The notes: generated by a model from the sequence alone, not told the origin. A stretch of DNA of 64,000 bases from Bacteroidia bacterium (GCA_030427245.1 JAUHXA010000005.1:62001-126000); one strand, 5' to 3'. Counted from the first letter of the stretch, positions 23,795-33,530 are shown. Program-made: numbers and translations.

Positions 23795-26524
23795 ATGAAA
23801 AACATAACTTTATTACTACTTATTTTAAACGTACATTTTGCCTTTTCGCAAAATTCACCTATTGACTTTGAGCCAGATGGCTTTGGAGCTTCTTGGACTT
23901 GGGCAACTTTTGAAGCCCCTGAAGGAGAAGAAAATCCTACTTTTAGTGTAGTCGCCAATCCTTCAATTGATGAAGTAAACGGTTCGGCTACCGTTGCAAA
24001 AGTGGATACACGATATGCTACTGATGCAAATTGGGGCAGTTCTGGATGTGAATCTATGCACGGCTCTGACATTGGAACTTTTACCATTACGCAAGCAAAC
24101 AAGGTTGTCAAAATGATGATTTACCAAGAAGGTTTTGCTGCTCCTGTTGCGCTCAAATTTGCGTCGCCAAGTGGTTTTGCCTTAGGTGAAATCGTTACAC
24201 AAAATACAGTTGCAGATGCATGGGTTGAGGTAGAATTCAATATGTCTGGATGGATAGGAGCACCCGAAACTCCCGACCAAATCATCTTTTTCCCAAGTTA
24301 TGCTCCAAGGTCAACGGGACACGTTGTTTATTTTGACAATGTTACCTTCAATGAAACTGGTTCGGGAACAGGTAGTGGTGATGGACCAATGGTTGCCGCA
24401 CCAACACCTACCCGTGATGCTGCCGATGTAAGGTCAGTATTCAGTGATACCTATGACAATGTACCTGTAGAAAACTTAAATCCTAACTGGGGACAAACCA
24501 CCATAGTTACTCAAGAAGTTATTGAAGGCAACAATACATTGGTATATAGTGGTTTGGATTACCAAGGTCTTCAATTGAATGGCACTTTGGATATATCAGG
24601 AATGACGCATTTACACTTAGATTATTGGACCGCCAATTCTACTGCTTTGGATGTATTCATTATCAGTCCAGGCCCTGTAGAAACACCTTCCGCACTTGCA
24701 GTTCCTACCTCTGGTTGGGCAAGCGTAGATATTCCATTGACTGCCTTTTCACCAGTGGATTTGGCAAATTTGATTCAGTTCAAATTTGTTGGCAATGGCG
24801 ATATTTACTTAGACAATATCTACTTCTACAAAGGTGAAGGCGGAACAGGTGGCGGTGATGCTCCGACTGTTGGCGCACCAGTACCTACTCGTGCTGCTGC
24901 CGATGTAATTTCGGTATTCAGTGATACTTATGACAATGCGCCAGTAGAAAACTTGAATCCAGATTGGGGACAGGCTACCGTAGTGACTGAGGAATCTATT
25001 GGAGGAAACAATACATTGGTCTATAAAGGTTTGGATTACCAAGGGCTTCAATTGGATGGTACTTTAGATGTATCAGGAATGACGCATTTACACTTGGATT
25101 ACTGGACGGCTAATTCTACTGCTTTGAATGTGTTCCTAATCAGCGACGGCCCTGTAGAAACACCTTCAGCACTTGCAGTTCCTACCTCTGGTTGGGCAAG
25201 CGTAGATATTCCATTGACTGCTTTTTCACCAGTTGATTTAGCCGCTTTGATTCAGTTCAAATTTGATGGTACTGGCGATATTTACTTAGACAATATCTAT
25301 TTCTACAAAGGTGAAGGAACTGGTGGTGACGATGTTCCAACTGTTGGTGCGCCAGTACCTACTCGTGCTGCTGCCGATGTAATTTCAGTATTCAGTGATA
25401 CTTATGACAATGTAGCAGTAGAAAATTTGAACCCAGATTGGGGGCAAACTACCGTAGTTACAGAAGAATCTATTGGCGGAAACAACACATTGGTTTATAA
25501 AGGCTTGGACTATCAAGGTCTTCAATTGGATGGTACTTTGGATGTATCAGGAATGACACATTTGCACTTGGATTATTGGACCGCCAATTCTACCGCTTTG
25601 AATGTGTACTTAATCAGCGATGGCCCTGTAGAAACACCTTCCGCACTTGCAGTTCCTACCTCTGGTTGGGCAAGCGTAGATATTCCATTGACCGCCTTTT
25701 CACCAGTTGATTTAGCCGCTTTGATTCAATTCAAATTTGATGGAACTGGCGATATTTACTTAGACAATATCTATTTCTACAAAGGTGAAGGAACTGGTGG
25801 TGACGATGTTCCAACTGTTGGTGCACCTGCACCTATTCACGCTTCTTCAGATGTTCTTTCAGTATTCAGTGATACTTATGACAATGTGCCAGTAGAAAAC
25901 TTGAATCCAGATTGGGGGCAAACTACTGTAGTAACAGAAGAAGCTATTGGAGGTGACAATGCATTGGTTTATAAAGGCTTGAACTATCAAGGGCTTCAAT
26001 TAGATGGTACTTTGGATGTATCAGGAATGACGCATTTACACTTGGATTACTGGACCGCCAATTCTACCGCTTTGAATGTGTACTTAATCAGCGATGGCCC
26101 TGTAGAAACACCTTCCGCACTTGCAGTTCCTACCTCTGGTTGGGCAAGCGTAGATATTCCATTGACCGCCTTTTCACCAGTTGATTTAGCCGCTTTGATT
26201 CAATTCAAATTTGATGGCAATGGCAACATTTACTTAGACAATATCTACTTCCATAGAAATGTGGTGGGTATCAACGATATTCCATTGGAGTCAATCGGTA
26301 CATTGTATCCTAACCCAACGCAAAGCATTTGGACAGTAAAAACCCAAAATGCAAAAATGTCAAAGATAGAAGTGTTTGATATGGCGGGTAGAAGTGTATT
26401 GTCAATGGCTACCGACGATGTTATTGAAGCGCAAATTGATGGTCGTAATTTGAACACAGGTTTGTACTTTGCTCAAATCACCACATCGGAAGGTGTAGTT
26501 AGCACGAAGCTGATTAAAGAGTAA
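23795..26524 (+). CDS. Repeat-rich glycan-binding protein with type A T9SS sorting domain
   Basis: A 909-residue protein starting 32 bases after the lipoprotein gene, very likely on the same transcript. The signal peptide (MKNITLLLLILNVHFAFSQ) has no lipobox. Residues about 20-190 are a jelly-roll domain distinct from the repeats (FEPDGFGASWTWATFE, VVYFDNVTFNE). Four modules of 158-159 residues follow, near-identical in their second half (PVETPSALAVPTSGWASVDI). The last 80 residues are a type A sorting domain (LYPNPTQSIWTVKT, IEVFDMAGRSVLSMA, NLNTGLYFAQITT). It would reach the surface through T9SS while its neighbour is anchored as a lipoprotein, so the same binding module is displayed by two routes. 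The carbohydrate specificity is inferred from the neighbouring beta-glucanases. Confidence 0.85.
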   Translation: MKNITLLLLILNVHFAFSQNSPIDFEPDGFGASWTWATFEAPEGEENPTFSVVANPSIDEVNGSATVAKVDTRYATDANWGSSGCESMHGSDIGTFTITQANKVVKMMIYQEGFAAPVALKFASPSGFALGEIVTQNTVADAWVEVEFNMSGWIGAPETPDQIIFFPSYAPRSTGHVVYFDNVTFNETGSGTGSGDGPMVAAPTPTRDAADVRSVFSDTYDNVPVENLNPNWGQTTIVTQEVIEGNNTLVYSGLDYQGLQLNGTLDISGMTHLHLDYWTANSTALDVFIISPGPVETPSALAVPTSGWASVDIPLTAFSPVDLANLIQFKFVGNGDIYLDNIYFYKGEGGTGGGDAPTVGAPVPTRAAADVISVFSDTYDNAPVENLNPDWGQATVVTEESIGGNNTLVYKGLDYQGLQLDGTLDVSGMTHLHLDYWTANSTALNVFLISDGPVETPSALAVPTSGWASVDIPLTAFSPVDLAALIQFKFDGTGDIYLDNIYFYKGEGTGGDDVPTVGAPVPTRAAADVISVFSDTYDNVAVENLNPDWGQTTVVTEESIGGNNTLVYKGLDYQGLQLDGTLDVSGMTHLHLDYWTANSTALNVYLISDGPVETPSALAVPTSGWASVDIPLTAFSPVDLAALIQFKFDGTGDIYLDNIYFYKGEGTGGDDVPTVGAPAPIHASSDVLSVFSDTYDNVPVENLNPDWGQTTVVTEEAIGGDNALVYKGLNYQGLQLDGTLDVSGMTHLHLDYWTANSTALNVYLISDGPVETPSALAVPTSGWASVDIPLTAFSPVDLAALIQFKFDGNGNIYLDNIYFHRNVVGINDIPLESIGTLYPNPTQSIWTVKTQNAKMSKIEVFDMAGRSVLSMATDDVIEAQIDGRNLNTGLYFAQITTSEGVVSTKLIKE
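24398..26258 (+). repeat. Four tandem glycan-binding module repeats
   Basis: Units start at 24398, 24875, 25349 and 25823 (periods 477, 474 and 474 bases). The last three share very long identical DNA stretches, pointing to recent tandem duplication or ongoing gene conversion. Confidence 0.9.
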
Positions 26525-26555
26525 AATGGTAAATTAAATCAGTAATCATACCCAT

Positions 26556-26606
26556 ACAAATGAGGTAGGAGAAACCCTATCATTCACCTACCTTATTTGT
26601 TTTTTT
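26556..26606 (+). terminator. Intrinsic terminator after the T9SS glycan-binding gene
   Basis: ACAAATGAGGTAGG pairs with CCTACCTTATTTGT (one G-T wobble) across a 17-base loop and runs into TTTTTTT. Confidence 0.75.
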
Positions 26607-26631
26607 ACCTATTACAAAACAAACATTCAAC

Positions 26632-27453
26632 ATGAAAAATACAAATTACATTCTATCAAAAACTGCATTGTTTTCCATTATTCTCTTCGGATTCTATGGA
26701 TGCACTGAAGACGCAGAAAACATAAATCGAAACTACCAACTGGTTTGGGAAGACGATTTCAATGGCGCAGCAGGAGAACTGCCAGATGCTTCAAAATGGG
26801 TGTTTGACATTGGCACCGATTGGGGCAATCAACAATTGGAGTACGATACAGACCGTGCCGAAAATGTTTCAACGGACGGAAACGGCAATTTAGCCATTGT
26901 AGCCAAACAAGAAAATTTTGGAGGACAACCTTTTACGTCTGGTCGCATCAAAACTCAAGGACTTTTTCAACAAACTTATGGACGCTTTGAAGCCCGCATG
27001 AAATTGCCGTGGGGACCTGGTATATGGCCCGCATTTTGGCTATTGGGTGCAAATTGTGAAACCGTAACTTGGCCTCAATGCGGTGAAATTGACATCATGG
27101 AATACCGTGGACAGCAGCCAACTTTAGCACATGGTTCAGTACACGGACCGGGTTATTCTGCTGGCGGAGCCATAACCAAATCCTATGCGCTTCAAAATGA
27201 CCGTTACGATTTGTCTTTCCATGTTTTCGCTATTGAGTGGGGAACAGATTACATTGACTATTATGTAGATGACAATTTATACCAGAGAATTACCCCTGCC
27301 GATGTTCCAGGAGAATGGGTCTATGACCATGATTTTTTCATTTTTTTAAACCTTGCAGTAGGTGGGAGTTATGTTGGATTCCCAACAGATGATACGAGAT
27401 TCCCACAAACATTGTTGGTCGACTATGTGCGGGTTTATAAAGAAGTGAATTAA
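26632..27453 (+). CDS. GH16 endo-beta-1,3-glucanase (laminarinase-like) lipoprotein
   Basis: A 273-residue enzyme with a lipoprotein signal (FSIILFGFYGC, Cys24). The catalytic motif GEIDIMEYRG has nucleophile Glu152 and acid/base Glu157 with the extra Met between them that marks laminarinase-type GH16 rather than lichenase. Substrate-cleft aromatics are in GPGIWPAFWLLGAN. The domain is of normal length, from YQLVWEDDFNG to VDYVRVYKE, with no extra binding modules; binding may be supplied by the two upstream repeat proteins. It would cut internal beta-1,3 bonds of laminarin-like glucans at the cell surface. A terminator separates it from the preceding gene, so it may have its own promoter. Confidence 0.94.
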   Translation: MKNTNYILSKTALFSIILFGFYGCTEDAENINRNYQLVWEDDFNGAAGELPDASKWVFDIGTDWGNQQLEYDTDRAENVSTDGNGNLAIVAKQENFGGQPFTSGRIKTQGLFQQTYGRFEARMKLPWGPGIWPAFWLLGANCETVTWPQCGEIDIMEYRGQQPTLAHGSVHGPGYSAGGAITKSYALQNDRYDLSFHVFAIEWGTDYIDYYVDDNLYQRITPADVPGEWVYDHDFFIFLNLAVGGSYVGFPTDDTRFPQTLLVDYVRVYKEVN

Positions 27454-27556
27454 GAAATATTATTTTTTTCTCCTATTCCACCTTAGGTTAAAAATAATCA
27501 GAAAACCAATATATTGAAGGTTCATTCCTTGATTTGTAAATAGAAGAATATAAATA

Positions 27557-30500
27557 ATGGAAGTGTTAGAGTCAGAAAAAAATACAGTGGATAGTTCGCA
27601 AGTTTCAATGAATCAGGTAATTATAGAAAACGAAAGCTACTACAAAATCTCGAACAACGATGAGATGGAGCCGTTTTTCATGAGTATAGTAAGCGACTCC
27701 AATCACTGGATGTTCATATCCAGTAATGGAGGATTGAGCGCAGGTAGAAAGGATTCAGAAAATGCTTTATTCCCTTATTATACCCACGATAAAATCACAG
27801 AATCTGCCGAAATTACGGGCAGCAAAAGTATTTTTTGGATAGACAAAGAGGACAAATCTCACCTTTGGGAACCCATTTCGGACAGGTACGACGGAATGTA
27901 TGCTGTCACTCGAAATCTATACAAGAGCGTGTACGGAAACAAAGTAATTTTTGAAGAAGTCAATCACGACCTTCAATTGACCTTTCGCTATCAGTGGAGT
28001 TCCAGTAATTTGTATGGTTTTGTGCGGAAAACAACGCTCATGAATCATGCTGAAAGTGAGGTCAAAATTTCGGTATTGGATGGCATTCAAAACATTGTGC
28101 CTTATGGCGTTCCGAGCTATACACAAAGCAACCTTAGCAATTTGGTGGATGCTTACAAAAGGAGTGAATTGCACAAAGCATCTGGTTTGGGAATTTATGC
28201 CCTTAGTGCGATTATTGTCGACAGAGCAGAACCGAGCGAAGCCCTCAAAGCCAATACAGTTTGGTCAATGGGTTTGGAAAATCCAAAATACCTCGTTTCT
28301 TCCCTTCAATTGAAGAACTTCCGCAAAGGAAAAACCATTCACGAAGAAACGGATGTCAAGGCAGAAAAAGGGGCATACTTCCTACATACAAAACTTTCCC
28401 TTCCCTCCAATACGGAAAAATCGTGGAGCATTGTCGCCAATATCAACCAAAATCACGCAGGAGTTGCCCAGCTTATCCAAACCATTCAGAAAGAGAAAAA
28501 TTTGGCTCAATTGGTGGAAGAAGACATCAATCTCGGAACGGAAAAGTTGATTCAACTAACTGCCGCTTCCGATGGGCTGCAATTGACAGCAGACGAGCAG
28601 AGAGATTCCCGACATTTCTCCAATACACTTTTCAACATCATGCGAGGGGGAATTTTCGACAACAACTATGAAATCGAAAAGTGGGATTTCACGAATTACC
28701 TTCAAAAGGCAAACAAAGAATCCTATGCAGCGCACGAAGAAACATTGCAGAAACTAAGCGATGTTTTCACTTTATCCCAACTAAAAGAGCTTGCCGACCA
28801 AAGTACAGACCCACACTTCAAACGCTTGTGTTTGGAGTACATGCCCTTGAAATTCAGCCGACGACATGGCGACCCGAGCCGACCGTGGAACAAATTTTCC
28901 ATCAATACCCGTAGCGAAGTTGATGGCTCAAAAATTTTGGACTATCAAGGAAATTGGAGAGATATTTTTCAAAATTGGGAAGCATTGGCTCATTCCTATC
29001 CCGATTTCATCGAGAGCATGATTCACAAATTTTTGAATGCCACTACTTTCGATGGCTACAATCCTTACAGAGTCACCAAAGACGGATTTGATTGGGAAGC
29101 CATCGAACCCGACGACCCGTGGTCCTATATTGGGTATTGGGGCGACCACCAAATCATCTATTTATTGAAGTTTTTGGAGTTTGTGGAGGAGTACAATCCG
29201 AGCAAACTGGAAAGCTATTTCAACCAAGATTTGTTTGTCTATGCCAACGTTCCCTACAAAATCAAGACTTACCAAGACATTCTAAAAAACTCCAAAGATA
29301 CCATTGATTTTGACGAGCATTTGGACACTGCAATACGAGAAAGACGGGAGGAAAAAGGAGCAGATGGTGCATTGCTGCAAAATAAAAGTGGAGCGATTTA
29401 CACCGTCAATTTTGTAGAAAAAATACTGGCAACCGTATTGGCGAAACTCTCCAATTTCATTCCCGAAGGCGGTATTTGGATGAATACCCAACGCCCCGAA
29501 TGGAACGATGCCAACAATGCCTTGGTCGGCAATGGTGTATCAATGGTGACGCTTTACTATTTGAGGCGGTTTTTGCATTTCTTCAAAAGCGTATTTGCGG
29601 CTTCAAAATTGGAGGAAGTGGAAATTTCCAAAGAATTGGCGATCTTCTTCCATAAAATTGTCGAGACCTTCAATACCCATAAAAGTTTGTTGTCAGCTTC
29701 AATCAATGACAGTCAACGCAAGGAAGTGTTGGATGGATTGGGAGAAGCAGGGAGTGATTTTAGATGGCAAATTTATGAAAATGCTTTTTCGGGTGAAAAG
29801 GAAACCCTTACTTTGGGCGATTTGAAGCACTTCGTGGAGATTTCCCTTCAATACTTGGAACATTCGATTGAAGCAAATCGAAGAAGCGATGATTTGTACC
29901 ATGCCTATAATTTGGTGACAATTGAAAGCGAAACAGAGGCTTCTATTTCTTATTTGAGCGAAATGTTGGAAGGGCAAGTAGCCGTATTGAGTGCGGGTTA
30001 TTTATCCTCCGAAGAAGCAGTAAAGGTGTTGGACGGATTGAAAAACAGCGCATTGTTTCGAGCAGACCAATACAGTTACATTCTTTACCCCAACAAAGAT
30101 TTGCCTGGGTTTATTGAAAAAAATACCATTCCAGAAAAATCTGTTCTTCAATCTGAACTCTTGCAGAACTTGGTTTTGGAAGGCAATGTTCAAGTCGTCG
30201 AAAAAGACATCAATGGTGCTTATCACTTCAATGGCAGCTTCAAAAATGCCGATGATTTGAACCTTGCTTTGGAGCAGCTTGCAGAAAATGGTCATGCTGA
30301 TTTGGTCGAAAAAGACAAAGATTTGGTGCTTCAAATTTTTGAAGAAGTCTTCAATCACAAAGCTTTTACAGGGAGGTCGGGTACTTTCTTTGGCTACGAA
30401 GGATTGGGTTCTATCTATTGGCACATGGTTTCTAAGCTGCAATTGGCGGTGTTGGAATGTTGTCTAAAAGCGGTGGAGGAAAAGGCAAGTGACGAGATAG

Positions 30501-31018
30501 TCGGTAGATTACTGGAGCATTACTACGAAATCAATGAAGGTATTGGTGTTCACAAATCGCCCGAACTCTACGGCGCATTTCCTACCGACCCTTATTCGCA
30601 TACACCTGCGGGTAGGGGCGCACAACAGCCTGGCATGACGGGACAAGTGAAGGAAGATATTTTGAGCCGATTTGGAGAGTTGGGAGTTTTTATCAAAAAG
30701 GGAAAACTTTGCTTCAATCCTTGTTTACTGAGGAAAGACGAATTTTTAACCGACAGCAAAGTGTTTGAATATGTGGATGTTCATTCATCGCACAAGCAAT
30801 TGCAGGTAGGTGCCGATTCGCTTTGTTTTACTTTTTGTCAAGTGCCGATAGTGTATCAGTTGGCGGAATCAAACGGATTGAAGGTGATTTGTAAAGATGA
30901 TACAGTAAAGAAATTTGAATCATTGAGTTTGGATGTGGCAACGAGTAAGGAAGTGTTTGAAAGAACGGGGGAGGTTGTTCGGGTTGTTGTTGGAGTGAAA
31001 GAAAATGATTTGAGGTAA
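27557..31018 (+). CDS. Cytosolic beta-glucan phosphorylase, GH149-like
   Basis: A 1153-residue protein without a signal peptide. Its size, its (alpha/alpha)6-type central region and the block RPEWNDANNALVGNG, with Asp651 where GH94-like phosphorylases carry the general acid, fit the GH94/GH149/GH161 group. The C-terminal THTPAG-like block (SHTPAGRGAQQPGMTGQVKE) also has the look of a phosphate-site loop region of that group. GH149 enzymes phosphorolyse beta-1,3-gluco-oligosaccharides to glucose 1-phosphate, which would fit the GH16/GH17/GH30 neighbours and save ATP. I assign GH149 from length and context; GH161 is the alternative. The next feature downstream is a repeat-flanked transposase gene. 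Confidence 0.65.
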   Translation: MEVLESEKNTVDSSQVSMNQVIIENESYYKISNNDEMEPFFMSIVSDSNHWMFISSNGGLSAGRKDSENALFPYYTHDKITESAEITGSKSIFWIDKEDKSHLWEPISDRYDGMYAVTRNLYKSVYGNKVIFEEVNHDLQLTFRYQWSSSNLYGFVRKTTLMNHAESEVKISVLDGIQNIVPYGVPSYTQSNLSNLVDAYKRSELHKASGLGIYALSAIIVDRAEPSEALKANTVWSMGLENPKYLVSSLQLKNFRKGKTIHEETDVKAEKGAYFLHTKLSLPSNTEKSWSIVANINQNHAGVAQLIQTIQKEKNLAQLVEEDINLGTEKLIQLTAASDGLQLTADEQRDSRHFSNTLFNIMRGGIFDNNYEIEKWDFTNYLQKANKESYAAHEETLQKLSDVFTLSQLKELADQSTDPHFKRLCLEYMPLKFSRRHGDPSRPWNKFSINTRSEVDGSKILDYQGNWRDIFQNWEALAHSYPDFIESMIHKFLNATTFDGYNPYRVTKDGFDWEAIEPDDPWSYIGYWGDHQIIYLLKFLEFVEEYNPSKLESYFNQDLFVYANVPYKIKTYQDILKNSKDTIDFDEHLDTAIRERREEKGADGALLQNKSGAIYTVNFVEKILATVLAKLSNFIPEGGIWMNTQRPEWNDANNALVGNGVSMVTLYYLRRFLHFFKSVFAASKLEEVEISKELAIFFHKIVETFNTHKSLLSASINDSQRKEVLDGLGEAGSDFRWQIYENAFSGEKETLTLGDLKHFVEISLQYLEHSIEANRRSDDLYHAYNLVTIESETEASISYLSEMLEGQVAVLSAGYLSSEEAVKVLDGLKNSALFRADQYSYILYPNKDLPGFIEKNTIPEKSVLQSELLQNLVLEGNVQVVEKDINGAYHFNGSFKNADDLNLALEQLAENGHADLVEKDKDLVLQIFEEVFNHKAFTGRSGTFFGYEGLGSIYWHMVSKLQLAVLECCLKAVEEKASDEIVGRLLEHYYEINEGIGVHKSPELYGAFPTDPYSHTPAGRGAQQPGMTGQVKEDILSRFGELGVFIKKGKLCFNPCLLRKDEFLTDSKVFEYVDVHSSHKQLQVGADSLCFTFCQVPIVYQLAESNGLKVICKDDTVKKFESLSLDVATSKEVFERTGEVVRVVVGVKENDLR

Positions 31019-31028
31019 GGAGATAAAA

Positions 31029-31378
31029 AGGTGACATCTCCGAAAGAATGTAAGAGGTGTCATCTTTTTATCGTGCTTGGTCATGGGAAAATCGGCTTCG
31101 GGATTAGACCTTCTGCGCTTCGCTTCGAAGATGTCACCTCAAAACCTTGCGAAAAGAGCGAATATAAGGAAGTGTCATCTTTTTACTGTGCTTGGTCATG
31201 GAGTCGGCTTCGAGATTTACACCTTCTGCGCTTCGCTGCGAAGATGTCACCTCGAAACCTTGCAAAAAGAGCGAATATAAGGAGGTGTCATCTTTTTACC
31301 GTGCTTGGTCATGGGAAAATCGGCTTCGGGATTAGACCTTCTGCGCTTCGCTTCGAAGATGTCACCTCAAAACCTTGC
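31029..31378. repeat. Cluster of three REP-like palindromic units upstream of the transposase
   Basis: GTGTCATC-headed units begin at 31057, 31172 and 31285 (periods 115 and 113 bases). Each holds a CTTCG...CGAAG hairpin and ends in GATGTCACCTC. The cluster starts with GGTGACATCTCCGAAAG (31030), which is close to an inverted copy of the unit ends (CTTCGAAGATGTCACC). The open frame that runs through the units into the transposase gene is not coding. Confidence 0.85.
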
Positions 31379-31381
31379 TTA

Positions 31382-32071
31382 ATGACACTTGGAAATCGTA
31401 ATGAAATGAATAAATATCTTGCAGAATTACATGCTGATGAATGTTATCATGTTTACAATAGAACGAATAATAAAGAGTTGCTTTTCAAAGATGATGAAGA
31501 TAGAAAATTATTTTTAACAAAGTACGCAGAATATTTATTGCCTTATGTGGAAACACTTGTTTATTGTCTGCTAGGAAATCATTTTCATTTCATGGTGAAA
31601 GTAAAAAGTATTGAACAAATTATAAAGGCGGTAGAGGAAGAAAAAGAGCAGAACAGAACTGTTCCTCAAAGAAGATTATTAGATGCAGAACTTGATTGTA
31701 GGTCAGCACATATAGTTTTGAAAAGTCAATTCACAAGATTGTTTACGTCTTATGCCATGAGGTTCAATAAAAAGTACAAACGAGAGGGAAACTTATTTAA
31801 TCGCCCTTTTAAGCGAGTTAAGGTTGAAAAAGAAAACCATTATAGTTATTTGATTTACTATATTCATGCGAATACCAAAAGGCATGGGATTAAAAGTGAT
31901 TTTAAAAACTATAAGTGGAATTCTTATAGGGCTATGTTGACTTCTAAAGCAACTAATGTTAATAGAGAAGTGGTCATTGATTGGTTTGGAGGTAAGTCAG
32001 CATTTGTAGAGTTTCACAATCAATTGGATGTTACTTTATCTGAAATTGACTATTTAATTATTGAAGATTAA
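31382..32071 (+). CDS. REP-associated tyrosine transposase (RAYT, Y1/HUH family)
   Basis: A 229-residue HUH single-strand transposase. ECYHVYNRTNNKELLF is the typical start of the IS200-like REP family; the HUH motif is NHFHFMV (His67 and His69) and the likely nucleophile is Tyr124 in LFTSYAMRFNKKYKREGNLF. An in-frame ATG at 31406 is an equally good start. The longer frame from 31031 is rejected because it translates the repeats. RAYT proteins bind and process REP hairpins; here three related units lie upstream and one downstream, so enzyme and substrate are together. It sits inside the glucan locus between the phosphorylase and GH17 genes. Confidence 0.9.
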   Translation: MTLGNRNEMNKYLAELHADECYHVYNRTNNKELLFKDDEDRKLFLTKYAEYLLPYVETLVYCLLGNHFHFMVKVKSIEQIIKAVEEEKEQNRTVPQRRLLDAELDCRSAHIVLKSQFTRLFTSYAMRFNKKYKREGNLFNRPFKRVKVEKENHYSYLIYYIHANTKRHGIKSDFKNYKWNSYRAMLTSKATNVNREVVIDWFGGKSAFVEFHNQLDVTLSEIDYLIIED

Positions 32072-32073
32072 AA

Positions 32074-32205
32074 AGGTGACATCTCCGAAAGCATGAAGGA
32101 TAGCTTGTTCTGATTACTCGGCATGTAATCTTTTTATCAGGCTTGGTCATGGAGTCGGCTTCGAGATTACACCTTCTGCGCTTCGCTGCGAAGATGTCAC
32201 CTCGA
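32074..32205. repeat. Complete REP-like element downstream of the transposase
   Basis: Begins with AGGTGACATCTCCGAAAG and ends with GCGAAGATGTCACCTCG, which are inverted copies of each other. The interior shares the CTTGGTCATGGAGTCGGC block with the upstream units but carries an extra stretch (near 32095-32140). Confidence 0.85.
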
Positions 32206-32246
32206 AACCTTGCGAAAGTTGAAGAAAAAATTAAAATGAGACCGCT

Positions 32247-33530
32247 ATGAGTAGAATACTAATCATCCTATTTTTAATAATTGGTTTTTCCTGCAATCAA
32301 GAGCAGTCGACAAATACAGGAGAAATGACCCAAACAAAAACGAAAAAAGAAGTGACAGCGAAAGATATTTTAGGAAATCCAGCCTATCGAGCAATTTCGT
32401 ATGGTGGATACCGTGAGAGAAGCCGTGATAAACAACCTACTGTTGAGCAATTGAAGGAGGATATGAAAATTCTTCATGCAATGGGAATCAGGGTATTGCG
32501 GACTTACAACACAAAGTTGAAACACGCTACCAATGTACTGGAAGCGATTCACCAATTGAAGGGCGAAAACCCAGATTTTGAAATGTATGTGATGGTGGGT
32601 GCGTGGATTGATTGTGTCAACGCATGGACGGATCAAGCTCCCAATCACGAGGAGGAAAGTCTCGAAGCCAATACTGCTGAGATTCAAAGAGCAGTGGATA
32701 TGGCAAACAAATATCCCGATATCGTAAAGGTAATCGCTGTAGGAAATGAGGCGATGGTCAAGTGGGCAACAAGCTATTTTGTGCAGCCCTCGGTGATTTT
32801 GAAGTGGGTGAACCATTTACAGGAATTGAAGAAAACGGACAAATTGCCCAAAGACCTTTGGATTACGAGTTCGGATAATTTTGCTTCTTGGGGCGGTGGT
32901 GATTCGGTTTATCATGTACCTGATTTAGAGGCGTTGATAAAAGCCGTAGATTACATTTCGTTGCATACTTATCCGATGCACGACACGCATTACAACCCCG
33001 ATTTTTGGGGTACTATGGAGAATGAGGTTTTGCTATCGGATGAAGAAAAGATAGAAAAAGCGATGCTTCGTGCCAAAGAATATGCGATGTCTCAGTACCA
33101 AAGTACGGTGGATTATATGAAAAGCTTGGGCATTGATAAGCCCGTTCATATAGGCGAAACGGGCTGGGCGAGTTCCTCCAATGGTCATTATGGCAATGAA
33201 GGTTCGATGGCGACGGACGAATACAAAGAAGGATTGTATCACCAATATATGCGGGAATGGACAGACAAGGAAGATATTTCTTGTTTCTATTTTGAGGCAT
33301 TTGATGAGATTTGGAAGGATGCGGCAAATCCAGGCGGTTCAGAAAATCATTTTGGATTGTTTACCATTGACGGACAAGCAAAATATGCTTTGTGGGATTT
33401 GGTGGATAAGGGCGTTTTTGAAGGGCTGACAAGAGGAGGGAAGCCTATCGGGAAAACTTATAATGGTGATAAGGAGGCATTGATGAAAGAGGTGAAGAAT
33501 CCTCCGATTAAGGTGGGGGTTTTGGAGTAG
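32247..33530 (+). CDS. GH17 beta-1,3-glucanase lipoprotein
   Basis: A 427-residue lipoprotein (FLIIGFSC, Cys16). GH17 catalytic residues are visible: acid/base Glu168 in IAVGNEAMVKW and nucleophile Glu304 in HIGETGWAS. A long Thr/Lys-rich linker (residues 20-38) precedes the TIM barrel, which starts at RAISYGGYRE. The enzyme would hydrolyse beta-1,3-glucan chains at the cell surface or in the periplasm. It is the first gene after the transposase insertion and probably starts the GH17-GH30-transporter transcript; gaps of 69 and 44 bases separate the next genes. The C-terminal 25 residues (GKTYNGDKEALMKEV) lie past the barrel and are unassigned. Confidence 0.92.
   Translation: MSRILIILFLIIGFSCNQEQSTNTGEMTQTKTKKEVTAKDILGNPAYRAISYGGYRERSRDKQPTVEQLKEDMKILHAMGIRVLRTYNTKLKHATNVLEAIHQLKGENPDFEMYVMVGAWIDCVNAWTDQAPNHEEESLEANTAEIQRAVDMANKYPDIVKVIAVGNEAMVKWATSYFVQPSVILKWVNHLQELKKTDKLPKDLWITSSDNFASWGGGDSVYHVPDLEALIKAVDYISLHTYPMHDTHYNPDFWGTMENEVLLSDEEKIEKAMLRAKEYAMSQYQSTVDYMKSLGIDKPVHIGETGWASSSNGHYGNEGSMATDEYKEGLYHQYMREWTDKEDISCFYFEAFDEIWKDAANPGGSENHFGLFTIDGQAKYALWDLVDKGVFEGLTRGGKPIGKTYNGDKEALMKEVKNPPIKVGVLE

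Noticed and set aside
17636-27453. SusC/SusD pair
   Set aside because: No TonB-dependent receptor plug or SusD-type TPR fold was seen among the products.
31029-31378. CRISPR array, because of regular 113-115 bp spacing
   Set aside because: Units are internally palindromic and similar over their full length, with no unique spacers and no cas genes.
31031-31381. In-frame extension of the transposase gene across the repeat units
   Set aside because: It translates REP-like repeats three times, giving repeated peptide segments; the RAYT family start lies at 31382 or 31406.
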